This document shows positions 24,168 through 39,234 of a stretch of DNA of 64,000 nt, one piece after another. Location of the stretch: positions 57,888,753-57,952,752 of the forward strand of contig CM043959.1 of assembly GCA_014529385.2 (NCBI GenBank), in the 5' to 3' direction. The DNA is from Adiantum capillus-veneris. Lineage: Eukaryota; Streptophyta; Polypodiopsida; Polypodiales; Pteridaceae. Made by a program: the position numbers and the translations under genes. Position 1 is the stretch's first letter. Every line of letters starts with the position of its first letter. The notes below the pieces were generated by a model. The model was not told the origin of the DNA and searched no databases. It saw only the letters and a list, made by a program, of their open reading frames with translations.

Positions 24168-24170
<3 letters not shown>
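23053..24170. promoter_or_regulatory. Upstream region of the CACTA transposase, rich in CT/TA/CA arrays
   Basis: No gene. It holds CT arrays (about 23371-23404, 23507-23538, 23587-23638, 24100-24146), a TA array (23541-23565) and short CA runs. A perfect 10-bp inverted repeat CTCCGTACAC...GTGTACGGAG lies near 23140-23173. As the sequence between the transposase start and the right terminus, it should contain the element's promoter. The CT tracts would be GA on the coding strand, a possible GAGA-factor (BBR/BPC) target. Confidence 0.5.
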
Positions 24171-24199
<29 letters not shown>

Positions 24200-24489
24200 T
24201 GGTGAGGGTGGAGATGGACATAATACCTGTGCAGCAGGTTTCGGCCAAGACCCGAGCAGGTGAAAATGGCCCCTGCGCGCGGGTTTCGCTTTTTTCCCCC
24301 AAATTTTTTCGCGTCGATATAAGCGTCGCTATACGCATGGCAAATAAAGCCTTTCCACGCATATATCGACGCACATTGCGACGCGTATAGCAACGCGTAT
24401 AGCGACGCCCGCTAATGTCGTCGATATACGCGTGGAAAGGCATGGCCGTCGATATAGACGCGTCGATATCTTCATTTAGTGTTGTAGTG

Positions 24490-25058
24490 AGATCTCTAGT
24501 TTGAGCAGAGATTGTACGCATGGAATCTATGCACTGAGCACTTTATCTAGATAAGTTACATCATATAGTTTTTCTTACTGCTAGATTTCAAACTTCAATT
24601 TGGATGAAACATTTGAGTTCAAATTAACTATTCATTTTGGCCTATTTGAATTCAAAATCTGTCCTTTGACTTGTTTATTTTATACTAAATGTTTGAATTA
24701 TTTAAACTTCCAAATAAAGATGCATGCTCTCTTAGACCTCATTGTTTTCCTAACTGTCATTGAGATAGAGGAATGATAGTGTGTGTATGAGGAGCAATGA
24801 AGGTTGTGATGATAAAGGTGAGAAGAAAAGAACTTAAGATGAATATAGTGATTGAAATGCAAATGGAATCCAAATACACGTGCAAGCCAATTGTTGAGAT
24901 AGCAAGTGAAACATGGTCATGAGATCATTCTCTCATGCATGTTGTTTGTAGCTCATTTCAATGTATCTTCTTTTAATTACTCTTCTATAGTCTGGCTACA
25001 TGTGGTTACTTGCCACTCTTTTTTAGTGTAGCTGCATGCTCATGGAATAATTTCATAC
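24490..25058. other. Intergenic, nothing recognised
   Basis: AT-rich sequence between the CACTA right end and the LTR at 25059. No ORF with known motifs and no repeat of note. Confidence 0.5.
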
Positions 25059-25233
25059 TATGAGAACTTGGGTGAACTCACATATATATCTCCACCCAAA
25101 CTATGCTTATGTCGCATTCTACCTAAGTCCCTGTGAGCTATGTATGTCATCCAAGTGGCAAGGCCTTACCCTAGGGACCTCTCCCACATAACCATTGGTC
25201 AAGCCTTGCCCATAAGACCATTGAACTGAAACT
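25059..25233 (-). repeat. 3' LTR of the chromovirus-like element
   Basis: Matches 31749-31927 over its length, with substitutions and small indels. On the minus strand it follows the purine tract AAAAAGGAGGAA that would prime plus-strand DNA synthesis. The outer edge begins TATGAGAACTTG where the partner has TGTGAGAACTTG. Confidence 0.75.
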
Positions 25234-25564
25234 ATTCCTCCTTTTTGGAAAAGTTTTTATCCTCAAAAATAAGAAAGGAAAAATGATTTTTAATCACACT
25301 AATGTTATCCCAAGTGGCATCCTCTTCAAGTCTATCTTTCCACTTGATCAGAACTTGATGGCATTCATGATGTTCAGTACATAAAATAGAGGAATCTAGA
25401 ATATGTTGTGGTTTATGAGGTAAAGTTGGTGACTCAATAAAATGGACCAAATCATTTGGGTCCACCACATTATCATCATTGCCTAGTTGTTTTCTCAACC
25501 GACTAATGTGAAACACTAGATGGACCAATGAAGAGGACGGTAAATCCAACTTATTGGAAACCAC
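25232..25564 (-). pseudogene. Integrase C-terminal tail of the chromovirus-like element
   Basis: A 110-residue frame with VHLVFHISRLRKQLG, then HECHQVLIKWKDRLEEDATWDNISVIKNHF and FEDKNF. This matches the end of plant chromovirus polyproteins (VFHVSxLK..., VLIKWxxxPxEDATWE, FxLEDK). The region up to about 26840 should contain the rest of the integrase, but stops and shifts have broken it. Confidence 0.75.
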
Positions 25565-26836
25565 ACTAATACATTTGATGCTCTTGAATGGACCATAGTA
25601 GCGAGGAGATAAATTTTGGAATGGACAAGTCTTAGGACTTATATAATATTTTGGTACACATAGAAAAACTTGATCACCTTCTTCAAAAGCAACCAGCTAT
25701 CATTTTCCAATAGTGTACTTTTGATATCTATCTTACGCTAACATTTAAATGAGCAACATGTAACATGGACATATGATCTTTTAGAAATTCCTCAACTTGC
25801 TAGATCTTTTTGTTGTCTTATGCAACTAGAACTGGTGAACAAGGTTGAAAGTCGTACATCAACATAAATGGACTTTACCTTGAAGACACATGCTTGTCAC
25901 TATTGTAAGAAAACTCCAAAATTGATATATAATCTTCCCAATGTAGCTTTTCTTTATTAGATAGACACATAGCATATCATCTATGACTTAAATTACTTGC
26001 TTGGTTTGACCATGAATTTTGGGATGATCAATTGTACTTAAACTTAACTTAGTACTCAACTTTTGGAATTCAGCTCTACCAAAAATAGCTATGGAACTTA
26101 TGCTCGCATCGTGATCACTTACAATGTTCATGGGCAATCCATAAAACCAATAGAGGTTTTCCACAAATAACCTTGTTAATATGGATTCTTAAACATAATT
26201 TCAATAGGAATACCTTAGACACATCTTGGTAGTATGGTTAACCACTATCCAAATGGAGTCATGTCCACTTGTAGTAGTGAAAAGTCATACTATTAATCCA
26301 TAGAGATACTTTCACATTTGCCAACAATGGGGATCTATAAAGGATGAATAAACCCTCCTAATTCCAATCATTTTTCTAAATATTAACTTGGTACTTTTGG
26401 CAGTTAATTACATAATCTTGCATGACCTCATGCATGTACGACAGCTTGTAGAATCGGCAACTTATGAGTGCATAAGTCTTTCTTATCCCAAGATGACTTA
26501 CACTAGGACTATCATGACACTCATAATGGATTTGGTGCCTAAGGTCAATGTCCATTGGTATACATACTCTCCCCTTATGGAGAAAGTACCCCTCATCAAT
26601 AGAAAAATGTTTCCAATGATTTTGTCACTAGTGCAAGTGGAATCTTGTGTAGAGTTTCCTTCCTCTCCCCTTGTGGAGTAAGTACCCCTAACCAATGGAA
26701 AATTGTTTCCAAAAGTTGATTTCTTCACTAGTGAAAGTGAAATATTGTGTAAAGTTGTCTTGAACACTGGCTTAAGTGTTGGCAAGCTCTCTTTTTGTAA
26801 CATGACTTTATAGTAAGACCTATCATACTCGCAATT

Positions 26837-27019
26837 TTACTCAAGAGATTCTAAAAAATCACTTTGAATTTTTGTAAATGTAAGAAAATTTAACTCAATC
26901 ATGTGACTTAAAGCATTAGCTACAACATTGGAATGACCTTTACAATATTGTAAGTTACAGTCATATTCTGGAAGTATTTCAACCCATCTGTCTTCAAATA
27001 TTTCTTTTGTGCAAACCAT
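26837..27019 (-). pseudogene. RNase H end fragment
   Basis: The fragment EDRWVEILPEYDCNLQYCKGHSNVVANALSH corresponds to the RNase H/connection motif (QRWVExLxxYDxxIxYxxGxxNxVADALSR) of gypsy elements. It places RNase H upstream of the integrase remnant. Confidence 0.7.
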
Positions 27020-27600
27020 CTAATGATTTCATGATAAAAACAACCATCTCAAATTAAGCACCATATGGGTAATGTTACCATTACCTCAAAGCATGAATGA
27101 TGTCATAAAACTCACTCATAAAAAGAATAATTATGTTGAGCAAAATCCAACTTTTGTCTTTCAAAAGCAACAAGCCTCCCTTCTTGCAATAGCAATTTCC
27201 AATAGCTTTGTTAATTGGGCCGGTCTCAAACACAAATGGTTTGAGAGGATCAACAATAGCCAAAATGGGTGTTGTAGTTAAAGCTACCTTTAGTTTGTCA
27301 AAACTATGTTGTTTCTATTTACCCCAAGTGAAGGCCTTTTCTTGAGTTGTTAATCAATCCATCATAAGAACTTCTTTTTGAGCATATCCCTTGATGAGTT
27401 CATGATAATAGCCTACCATACCTAAGAAAATCTGAATATATTCTAGATTAGTAGGATGAGACCCTTCTGCGATTACATCTACCTTAGTTGGATCCATTTG
27501 AAGATGAGCATAAGAGATAACATCATCTAAGTAGTTGATTTTTGTTTACAAGGAATCACATTTACTTAGCTTGGCGTAAAATTTGTGCTCTCTTAGAAAT

Positions 27601-27849
27601 TCAAATAGCAACATGAGGTGTGTGAGTGATCTTCTTATATAGCATTGTAGAGCATATTGTCATCAAGAAAAACAATGACAAATTTTCCCAATGATGGCAT
27701 AGAATATCATCCATCGCATTCATGAAAGTGGCAAGAGAATCGGTTGACCCAAAAGGCATAACCAAGAATTCATAGTTTCCAAACCTTGTACGAGAAGAAG
27801 TCTTTGGAATATATGCTAAACATATATGTACTTGATGATAGATGATCAT
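27601..27849 (-). pseudogene. Reverse transcriptase fragment
   Basis: The motif series [25 protein letters not shown] and ATFMNAMDDIL corresponds to gypsy RT blocks (SGYHQIRI, [28 protein letters not shown]). The usual LTN is replaced by STD, and the active-site region downstream is frame-broken. Confidence 0.75.
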
Positions 27850-29470
27850 AATTATTTCTTAGAGAAAAAGTGATCTCCCTTTAGCTTATCAAATAGCTCA
27901 TCCACCTTGGGAGAGGATACTTGTTCGAAACAGTTGGTACATTCAAAGCATGGTAATCTACACACATATGTATAGAGAATTCCTTTTTCTTAACCAAAAT
28001 AATTGGAATCACCTACGACAAAGAACTTTGTTGAATGAAACCACGACTTAAGTAGTCAACAAGCTGCATGACTTCCATGTGACTGAGCTTGTAAAGAGGC
28101 TTACTTATAGGTTTTCTACCAGGAACGGAATTAATGCTAAGTTGCATTTACAATGGTAATCTTGGAGGAAGATTTTAAGTAAAAACGTCAAGGTGTTCTT
28201 GTAACAATTGTTGGAGTTGATATGTAGTGTGCTTAGAAACATGTTGGAGTTGATATGTAGTGTGCCTAGAAACATGTTGCGTACTTTGTTCATAAGAAGT
28301 CATAGAGAGAGAATAAGAGTGCACCGCTGAGGAATTTCCTCGATTAATGGAAACCTTTTCATTATCATGGAAAGAAGAACAATTTGAAAGAGCGTGAGGC
28401 AACTAGTAACACAAAAAGACTTCCTTTATTAATTCATTGTTGTCATACAACTCGAAAAATTTCATTGAACATATGAGTAGAGACTAAGGTAAAATATTCT
28501 TCTCTCCTAGTGACAAAACATGTCTACTATTGGCAAAGAACTGAAGGGAGTTATGGTCATAACTTTCAGCTAAAGAAGGAACTAATTTATGTGACAAGCT
28601 CTACTTAGAACCATATCCACACGACTCATATTCATAACTTGATAGTACAAGTGCATGATATTCTCTTGAACTTCTAGACAAAGATTCTTAACCTTGGTTT
28701 TCCATAACTCTTTGTTAGGCCCATTCATAAGGGAGAGAATATAATAGAGAAAACTATGAGTCTATGTAATATCAAGCTTCTTAACTAGGTTGTAGTTATG
28801 GAAATCGTATGTAGCACTATTATCAAAAAGTAAACATATTCATGTACCATGAATGGTACTATGCATGTACACAAGCTCATGTGGTTCAAAGGAAGGCTAA
28901 CATATAGCAATCATCAATTGCAACACTTATGGACATTCTCCCTACAAGAAACCTCTAGTACAAAGTATTTTGACAAGGAAAGTAAGAAAATCAACTGCAC
29001 CAGATTCAAGATCTTGCATATGAGTCATGATTGATTAAGTAATGTAGTTAATACAAAAGCATTAACACATTTTGATCTAGCATACTTTGCCTAGCTTAGA
29101 GATGATTGGCCTCATGCTGATTTTTTGAGCCATGCCATATAGGTTGTAATTTCTAGCAAAAGGAATTTACCATAGCTTAGCACCTCTTATCCGTGACAAA
29201 TCCTTAAAAAGTTGTTGCAAAGCATAGAAGAATCCTTCTTGCATGGATCTTTAATTCCACCCAACTTGCATGCCATGCATGCAACTCTTGAAGCAAAAAA
29301 TTGTATACCTGGATGTCGTAATCTTTTATGAAAAAATCGGATATCAACCTTGTGTCAATTGGATTCTTGCCGTACAAAAAAAAGAAACCTTTTGGCTAAA
29401 GATTACTTCTCTTATTTGTTTATGCCTCAACCTTCCACTTCGTTATGTTGGCGGCTTTGCTTTGTGACCA

Positions 29471-30344
<874 letters not shown>

Positions 30345-31392
30345 TCGTCCTTAAGAGGTCACATGTGACCTATGGGACCAAAACATGCATACAAAAGCAT
30401 AAATCCTCTCACCATGGAGAGGGCGGGTGGTTGTTACATTAGGGTGACAACCACGAGGTTGATATAACTATACAATTCCTAGTAGCTCGATGAAACAACC
30501 CCACAAGTACAAAATTACAAAACAGATCTAGAACAAGGTGAGAAAAGGGAAAAATGTTGAACAGGGATCTCATTAACATGATCACAAACATGCAAACAGG
30601 TTGATAACATTGAGTGATCACTTTTTAAAATATGGGATCACTTTAAATGTTCACGTGATCGTCCTATTAACCTACAAAACCACCCAAATTGGTAGTCCTA
30701 TCGAGCTTTTCAATAGCCTAGTACACTCTTCGATGGGTTTTTGCCATATCCGAGTGGGCTTGCAACAAAAAAATAATGATTTTGGTGGGTTATCAAGTCA
30801 CCATTCATCGGCTTAAATGTGATCATGTAAAGTGTAATTATGTGAATATGATGATAACACATTGTAATCACAAAATAAAGTCATGTGATCACGTGATTAT
30901 TAAATCCTTGATGTTGAACAACTAAGGGGTGGTGTTCGACTATTGTAGAAGGCTTGGGAGAGTGGAAGTCCTGAATGACTGCCTTCCCTCCGTAGTAGAC
31001 CGCCCATTTTCCTTTGGCTCATGCGGCATGTACTTTTCCGAGCTCTTTGCTTTTGTGTTTGAGTTGTAGTGGGGTGAGTTCCTCTACAATCCAAAACTTG
31101 GTGTCCTTTAAAAGGCATGATTGTTGTAGTAATTACCTGAGTCGACCTATTCACAAACTCAAGAATGGCATCCCCGCTTAGTATGGGCTTGTTAGGCCCT
31201 CTAGAGGTGATACATTCTAACCCATTGAAGGAAATTGATGTGCTCCAAAAAGTCATTTTTGGTCATTTCCCATGTTGGGGGTAGCCCGCCAATGCGAACC
31301 TTGAGGGTGTTCTCTTCTTGGAACTGGCATTCTTGGAGCTGGCATTCTTGGAGCTTTGTTATCACACACGTCTTCACTGTAGCAAGCGTCGT

Positions 31393-31713
31393 TCAATGGA
31401 CTTGAGTGACCTTTGCTTCAGCTTCCTTCACTTTGGTTGTGGCAAGATCGGACATGGAAGCAAATCGAGCCTCGAGCTTGCTAAGGCGAGCTTTGAGGTC
31501 TTGGTTTTCTTCCATGGCCCGATTGAGGGACGCTTGGAGTTGTGCAATTCGATCTAATTTTCTTGGATCCGCTAAGACAACAACAAATCTTGGCCGTGTT
31601 CTCGCGGGAGTCTTTGGGGTGTTCCCCTTGGATGTCATGCTTCTGATTGGCTGGACTTCCTGTGTCTCCTCCTGCAAAGTATCCGACAGCTCTCTGCCCA
31701 CGGCACAAAACAA
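31393..31713 (-). pseudogene. Gag-like N-terminal coiled-coil frame
   Basis: A 106-residue frame close to the 5' LTR and PBS, with a coiled-coil segment (RKLDRIAQLQASLNRAMEENQDLKARLSKLEARF). The position, just inside the PBS on the minus strand, suggests the start of the gag region. No capsid motif is visible. Confidence 0.45.
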
Positions 31714-31735
31714 CCCAAAGCGAGAGATGTCATGA

Positions 31736-31747
31736 GCTTCGATACCA
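31736..31747 (-). promoter_or_regulatory. PBS of the chromovirus-like element
   Basis: The minus strand reads TGGTATCGAAGC next to the right LTR (starting 31749). This resembles the initiator-Met tRNA complement TGGTATCAGAGC with two changes, and it confirms the minus orientation. Confidence 0.7.
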
Positions 31748-31748
31748 A

Positions 31749-31927
31749 TGTGAGAACTTGAATGGCATATTTGTCTCCTCCCAACCTATTCTTATGTAGC
31801 CTTCTACCTAAGCCCCAAACTCTAGGTATGCCATCGAAGTGGCAGGGCCTTACCCTAGAGTCTGCGCCTAGAGACCTTTCCTAGTGAGCCATTATTTGGG
31901 CCTTGCCCACACGACCATTGTTCCACA
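31749..31927 (-). repeat. 5' LTR of the chromovirus-like element
   Basis: Begins TGTGAGAACTTG and ends TTCCACA on the plus strand, so the TG...CA ends are present. It pairs with 25059-25233, and the divergence between the two indicates an old insertion. Confidence 0.75.
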
Positions 31928-34604
<2,677 letters not shown>

Positions 34605-35603
34605 TTAGTTGCATCCGGATACAAGAAAGCCGCTAGAAGAGGACGATCCGGCCGGAGGTTCCGAATGAAAATTCGCATTGGTATCAGTCGCGTTCGAGCA
34701 CGTTCCTGCGCCACTGGGTGGTTTCGGGCGCTTGCGTTTCTTCTTCTCGTACGCAATGCCGCGCGCCTTCGCTTGATGTTCTCTCACTTCTCGAAGGTAG
34801 AGTCGAACCTGCCGTGCTCCGAAGGGATTCGACTCTGGCTTGCCTCCGTTCTCCTCGAAAGCCGCACGCAAGCGCCCAATGAGTGCATCCAGGCTACCCC
34901 AGGCTTGACGAAGCGGACATTCGCAAGGGCCCGGCGGGTGTGGAAGCCCAAAATATGGGCACCTAGGTCCATGCACTTTGGTCTTGCCAAATTGGTCCAA
35001 GTATCTCAGAAACTGAAGCACATGCTCACCATTGCATCTTGACAAGGGCAAAGGAGGCTTGCTATTTCTCAAGTACTGTCCAAATGTGTTCCAATCACGC
35101 CGTTTCTGTGATTCGTATCTACTTGGCGGTGTCACTGGCTGAGTCGGTAAACAGCTGCCGCGAACACCACCATTTTGACATGGTGGTATACCACTACCAG
35201 ATGCGGGTATCCGCACCGAATTACTGCTGCCGAATACCGGCATGCCGCCACCACTCTGTGTAGGTCCTGCCAGAATACCACCTGGATTAAGTGGTCCAAT
35301 ACTACTGCCTCCTAATATTGGGAAACCACCTGCTGATGATGCAAGTGCACCATTCACACCACTGAGATGAACACCATATTGATGATGGTCTCCAGGAGAT
35401 TGCAATCGCGGCATAGGTGGAACGTTTGCGGATGCTGCGGCAGCGGTGGCGGGCTGATAGTCGCAGTTGATGTGATAACTTCCGACAGCGCCAAACTGGT
35501 CATGGTGATGCTGGTGCTGCATCATTAATGCATTAATCATGAATTGATCATTGGTGTCATGACAGGTATGATCAGAAGCTGAGAAGCTGCCTTCATCATT
35601 CAT
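34605..35603 (-). CDS. ALOG-domain transcription regulator (LSH/G1/TAWAWA family)
   Basis: A single uninterrupted 332-residue frame. Residues 1-160 are low complexity (His/Gln-, Ala- and Gly/Ser-rich). The ALOG domain spans about 163-290: [39 protein letters not shown], the zinc-ribbon insert (H211, C215, C227, C229 within HGPRCPYFG...PGPCECP), [37 protein letters not shown] and [17 protein letters not shown] basic nuclear-localisation run, KKKRKRP, lies at 287-293. The ALOG fold derives from tyrosine-recombinase DNA-binding domains. Family members are nuclear, repress differentiation and control meristem, organ-boundary and inflorescence identity, or in bryophytes apical growth. An intronless CDS is usual for the family. 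The start is the first Met after in-frame stops. This is the only intact host-type gene in the window; I cannot assign a specific orthologue. Confidence 0.96.
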   Translation of the reverse strand: MNDEGSFSASDHTCHDTNDQFMINALMMQHQHHHDQFGAVGSYHINCDYQPATAAAASANVPPMPRLQSPGDHHQYGVHLSGVNGALASSAGGFPILGGSSIGPLNPGGILAGPTQSGGGMPVFGSSNSVRIPASGSGIPPCQNGGVRGSCLPTQPVTPPSRYESQKRRDWNTFGQYLRNSKPPLPLSRCNGEHVLQFLRYLDQFGKTKVHGPRCPYFGLPHPPGPCECPLRQAWGSLDALIGRLRAAFEENGGKPESNPFGARQVRLYLREVREHQAKARGIAYEKKKRKRPKPPSGAGTCSNATDTNANFHSEPPAGSSSSSGFLVSGCN

Positions 35604-36175
35604 GGTGTCAGGGGGCAGGGCTTAATAATGATAGTCTAATTAATGATGATGGTATGTGAGCCACAAGCCTTGAACCCTAGCTAGCCCTAACTGAAGATCA
35701 ACAATAAGGCTGTTGATGTGAAGCAACACTTTTGCTTGAGCTGAATGAAATGATTGTAGAACTATGCTTTCAAATCTGTGGGGTGTTTAGGAGGGGGGGG
35801 GGGGGGGGGGGGGGGCTTAATGCTGGTATTAAGGTGATTAAGCATTAATTAGCCTTAATGGCAGATCATTAATTGCAGGTAGTTACAAGGGTTTAACTTT
35901 AGAAACAACTATAATACTAAGGTTTGATATTGAGTGTGCAGCTGCAGGAGCTAGCCCAATAATAGCTATCTATTTCTAATTATATAGCCCTAGGCTTTTA
36001 CACATGTATGTATGCATACCTGACCATGATCCCCTCTCTTCAAGGAATTAGCAAGGATGGAGAAAGACTGCTTATTGAAGCACACACATAGAAAATTCAC
36101 ATAAGTAACAGAATTTAAGGGGCTAGGGTATAACAGGAAAAGGGTGAATTTATAGTAATTATTTATAGGGCAGCT
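35604..36175 (-). promoter_or_regulatory. ALOG 5' leader and core promoter candidates
   Basis: Upstream of the ALOG start the minus strand has two TATA-like boxes, at 36161-36167 (TATAAAT) and 36148-36154 (TATAAAT). A 5' UTR of roughly 500 nt is implied if either is used. A 23-base G homopolymer (C on the coding strand) lies at 35793-35815. The leader has no long ORF, and a 5' UTR intron cannot be excluded. Confidence 0.4.
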
Positions 36176-36183
36176 GAGGGTTA

Positions 36184-36311
36184 GAGAGAGAGAGAGCGAG
36201 AGCTTTGAGCTCAGCAGCAGAAGAGAGTTGATTGGAAGGTTTGGAGCTTGTGAGACAGAGAGCGAATCTATCTAGAGAGAGGGAGTGAAAGAGTACGTGT
36301 GTCTGTCTGTG

Positions 36312-36351
<40 letters not shown>

Positions 36352-36449
36352 TGTGTGTTAATGATGTGCGGGGGAGAGAGAGAGAGAGAGAGTGTGGGTG
36401 TATGTGCGTGTGGGGGGGGAGAGAGAGAGAGAGAGAGAGGGTGTATGAC

Positions 36450-36484
<35 letters not shown>

Positions 36485-36514
36485 GGTGTGTGTGTTGGTG
36501 ACTCAATGGTGCGG

Positions 36515-36552
<38 letters not shown>

Positions 36553-36594
36553 TATGTGCGTGTGGGGGAGAGAGAGAGAGAGAGGGTGTATGAC

Positions 36595-36629
<35 letters not shown>

Positions 36630-36850
36630 GGAGAGAGTGTTTAAAGGTGGAAAGGGACAGGAGAAAAGGCAAGCGACAAAATGGGGTCGAGGTCCGCCCG
36701 GACGGGACGGAAGCGGCAGAGGCACTTCCACTCCAGGGCCCCGCCCCCTCGCCCAAAGGCGTCCTCCTACTCATCATCCTGTTAGAGAGAGAAGATAAAG
36801 AGGAGAGAAGAGGGAGGAGAAAGGGAGAGAGAGTACCAATGGTCATCCAT
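36184..36850. repeat. GA/GT compound microsatellite cluster upstream of ALOG
   Basis: Interleaved (GA)n, (GT)n and G-runs lie at about 36184-36200, 36309-36357, 36371-36395, 36411-36440, 36461-36484 and 36517-36640, with several near-copies of a GAGAGAGGGTGTATGACGTGTGTGTG block (36436 and 36581). On the ALOG coding strand these are CT/CA tracts. Such (GA/CT) arrays are known binding targets for plant BBR/BPC GAGA-type factors, so they may form part of the ALOG promoter. Long 'SLSLS' frames here are artefacts. Confidence 0.85.
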
Positions 36851-39048
36851 TTCCCAAATATACTACGCTCACAGGAAGAAGATTGATGTGCATTATTTTG
36901 TAAGCAGCCGGACCTCCCTTTGCGCACTTTGAAACGATTTTCCAATGAGGGGCCTCTCTCCATAGGGGTATGTTCATACCGTTTCTCAACATTCACAACT
37001 CTTATACTGGCTATGTAGCCAGTAGGGATAGTGGGGGATTCTTATTCTCTTTTTTCAGAAAATATGGCATGACAAGCGAATGTGAACTCTGCTCCTACTT
37101 GTACTCGTGAAAATGGTGCTAATGAACTATCTATTATGAGAGAATGAGCTTTCGTCATTTGGAGGGTACTTGCCTCCTTTGAGAGGCAATCAAATTATTG
37201 GTGGGCTCAGACTCCACACCAGCCCTCAAAGTCTCTCTTGTTTTGCATGCATGCTTAGTTTACACTCTGAATGGACAAGCTTAAAAGTAACATCTGCCAT
37301 CAATCCTTCAACAAATGACGATTGGCCACGTGGCTACAACGCTTGTCTTTATCCTTGTGGGGTCACAGGTTCAAGGCTTCCCCGTGTTTTGCACTGAAAA
37401 GGTCATGAACATGGTCCTTGTTCGGGGGAAAGAGGCCACCCGTTCGGATGGCGGGTCCAAAAACTAGCGCTTCCTTTCATTCTCCACCCATGCTGTCCCA
37501 TGAAGGATGCACGCTCAGAGCTGGAGGGCTTGGACCAGCAGTTTGAACCAAGCATTAACCTCTTCCACTCCTAGTATCCCAACTCAAATATAGAGGAGAG
37601 GCACGACTTGCTTGCCTCCTTCTCCTCGCTCCCCCAAAGAGCATGGACGAGACTCAAATTTGAGAGCTTGAATCGAAGTCCAACCAAACCTTGTTTTTGT
37701 GGTTTTACTCATATTATGAATCTCGTCTCCTCTTTTTTCTATAGTTTTGAGTTTTCAACCCTCTAGTTTGATATCTCAAAGCCCTTGCACACGTAAAGAA
37801 GGAAAGCAGCTACATCCACAATTGAAGAGCTATCCATCAACACTCACTTCTTTGTACACATTGTAGGCAATTTCTGACCTTGGTTCGGGGAGTATAGTGA
37901 CTCTGGCAGTTAATGTTAGAGGATTGATCAAACGGACGTCCACCTGGTCAGACACGTAGCCGAACACCACATTTGTACTCTATTAGTTTTCCGAGCTAGT
38001 GTAGTGATACTCTGTATCAATCCTGATTCCAGAGTAGTAGATCAATCCTTGATTTAGAATGTCCTAGGTATAAAGGTCAATATCTTTAATGTGAAAGGGG
38101 GCTTATGTTTAGAGAAGAAGGAGCTCTACAAAACGTACGTTCAAGCTACGAAGCTGCTAAACTTGCAATCAACTTTTCTAATGATTGGGTAATCAGTTTT
38201 CAATTCCGAAACTTGCATTGTCTTCCTCTCTCTTTGCTCTTTCCTTCAAGTGTAAGCCTCGTCAGTTTTGTTGTGGTTCGCGACTACGCGTTTGTGAGCC
38301 TTAATTACAAGTTTGAGTGCTTAAATCATTGTTTTATGACGTTTTGACCATAGGAGAGTGTTTTTAAACCATAGGGCGACATTTTTGAATAGTTTTATTG
38401 CAGTTTTCAAGACCTTTTTCATGATAGATCGTGATTTTGGTACCTTGTCGGCAGGATAGTGCTCTAGGTGTCCTAGACCTCCTCCTAAAGTTCCGTTGCA
38501 TTTCGAGTCCATTCGAGTGCCAAAATGGCATGATGACCTAGAGTGGTGAGAAAGGACATAAACAGATTTCCCTGATCATTGAGTGATTGATTTGCTTGTC
38601 AAGTTGTTGCGCTAACTTGTTAGGTTTACTTCTTGAGATTGATAACCTCAAAGAGTCTCCATGCCCCATTTGAATCACTTCCCTGAGTATTGACATTATC
38701 TTAGTGCCTGATAACTATGCTACAAACGCTCCATCGCAGCGACCAGGTGTATGCCCGTTTGATCAGCCCTAAATACAACGTCCTAGATTGATGGTTTTAT
38801 CATTCCAAGAGGAATATCCCTAAGTCACAAAATGTCACAAAATTTCAATGTATCAACGCCTCCATTCACTTGTGTGTGTAGCCTTTCCACAATGTTTCAA
38901 ATTTCATATATCTTAGAAACTAGACACCAAAAATTTCCTAAAAGATTCGAAACACATTGTTTATACATTTTAATTAGTACAACGGTGCCGCCTCCAACGA
39001 TGCTATGTGGATTTTCTCAGCTTAGACATGCCAACACTATCTACATGC
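36851..39048. other. Intergenic region with a possible SINE
   Basis: No gene recognised. At 37322-37377 a tRNA-like pol III promoter pair is visible: an A-box-like TGGCCACGTGG and, about 46 nt on, a B-box-like GGTTCAAGGC. This resembles the head of a plant SINE, but no tail or TSD could be fixed. Confidence 0.35.
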
Positions 39049-39221
39049 TGTTAGGACAAGGGTCTTGTAACCTAAGAACTAGGATGGTCATGGACTACGG
39101 CCAAGGGTCGGGCTAGACAGTGTGGACAGGGGATCTCCGTCTAGGGCAAGGGGCTAGGAGCCCGCCTATATAAAGGGAGGTTAGGAGAAGGATCTTCAGG
39201 CTAGTTTCCCTAGTTCTTACA
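39049..39221 (+). repeat. 5' LTR of the split element
   Basis: 173 bp, TG...CA ended, with a TATA box (TATATAAA) at 39167-39174, followed by the PBS. About 93% of positions agree with the right LTR by eye. Confidence 0.9.
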
Positions 39222-39222
39222 C

Positions 39223-39234
39223 TGGTATCAAAGC
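39223..39234 (+). promoter_or_regulatory. PBS of the split element
   Basis: TGGTATCAAAGC, one base from the LTR end, complementary to the initiator-Met tRNA 3' end apart from one change. It gives plus orientation. Confidence 0.8.

Larger units (their letters stand above)
18661..24489 (-). mobile_element. CACTA (En/Spm) DNA transposon, near intact
   Basis: The left end reads CACTACAACAAAAAA and the right end TTTAGTGTTGTAGTG, giving the inverted CACTACAACA terminus that names the superfamily. The flanks are AGA on both sides (18658-18660 and 24490-24492), the expected 3-bp TSD. Both subterminal zones are packed with short GCGTCGATA/TAGCGACGC motifs in both orientations, the usual transposase-binding arrays. 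It encodes a TNP2-type transposase and a second ORF on the minus strand. The perfect TSD and the open, splice-consistent transposase frame point to fairly recent insertion. Confidence 0.95.

Noticed and set aside
34665-35042. Plus-strand ORF over the ALOG gene
   Set aside because: Shadow of the conserved ALOG coding frame on the other strand.
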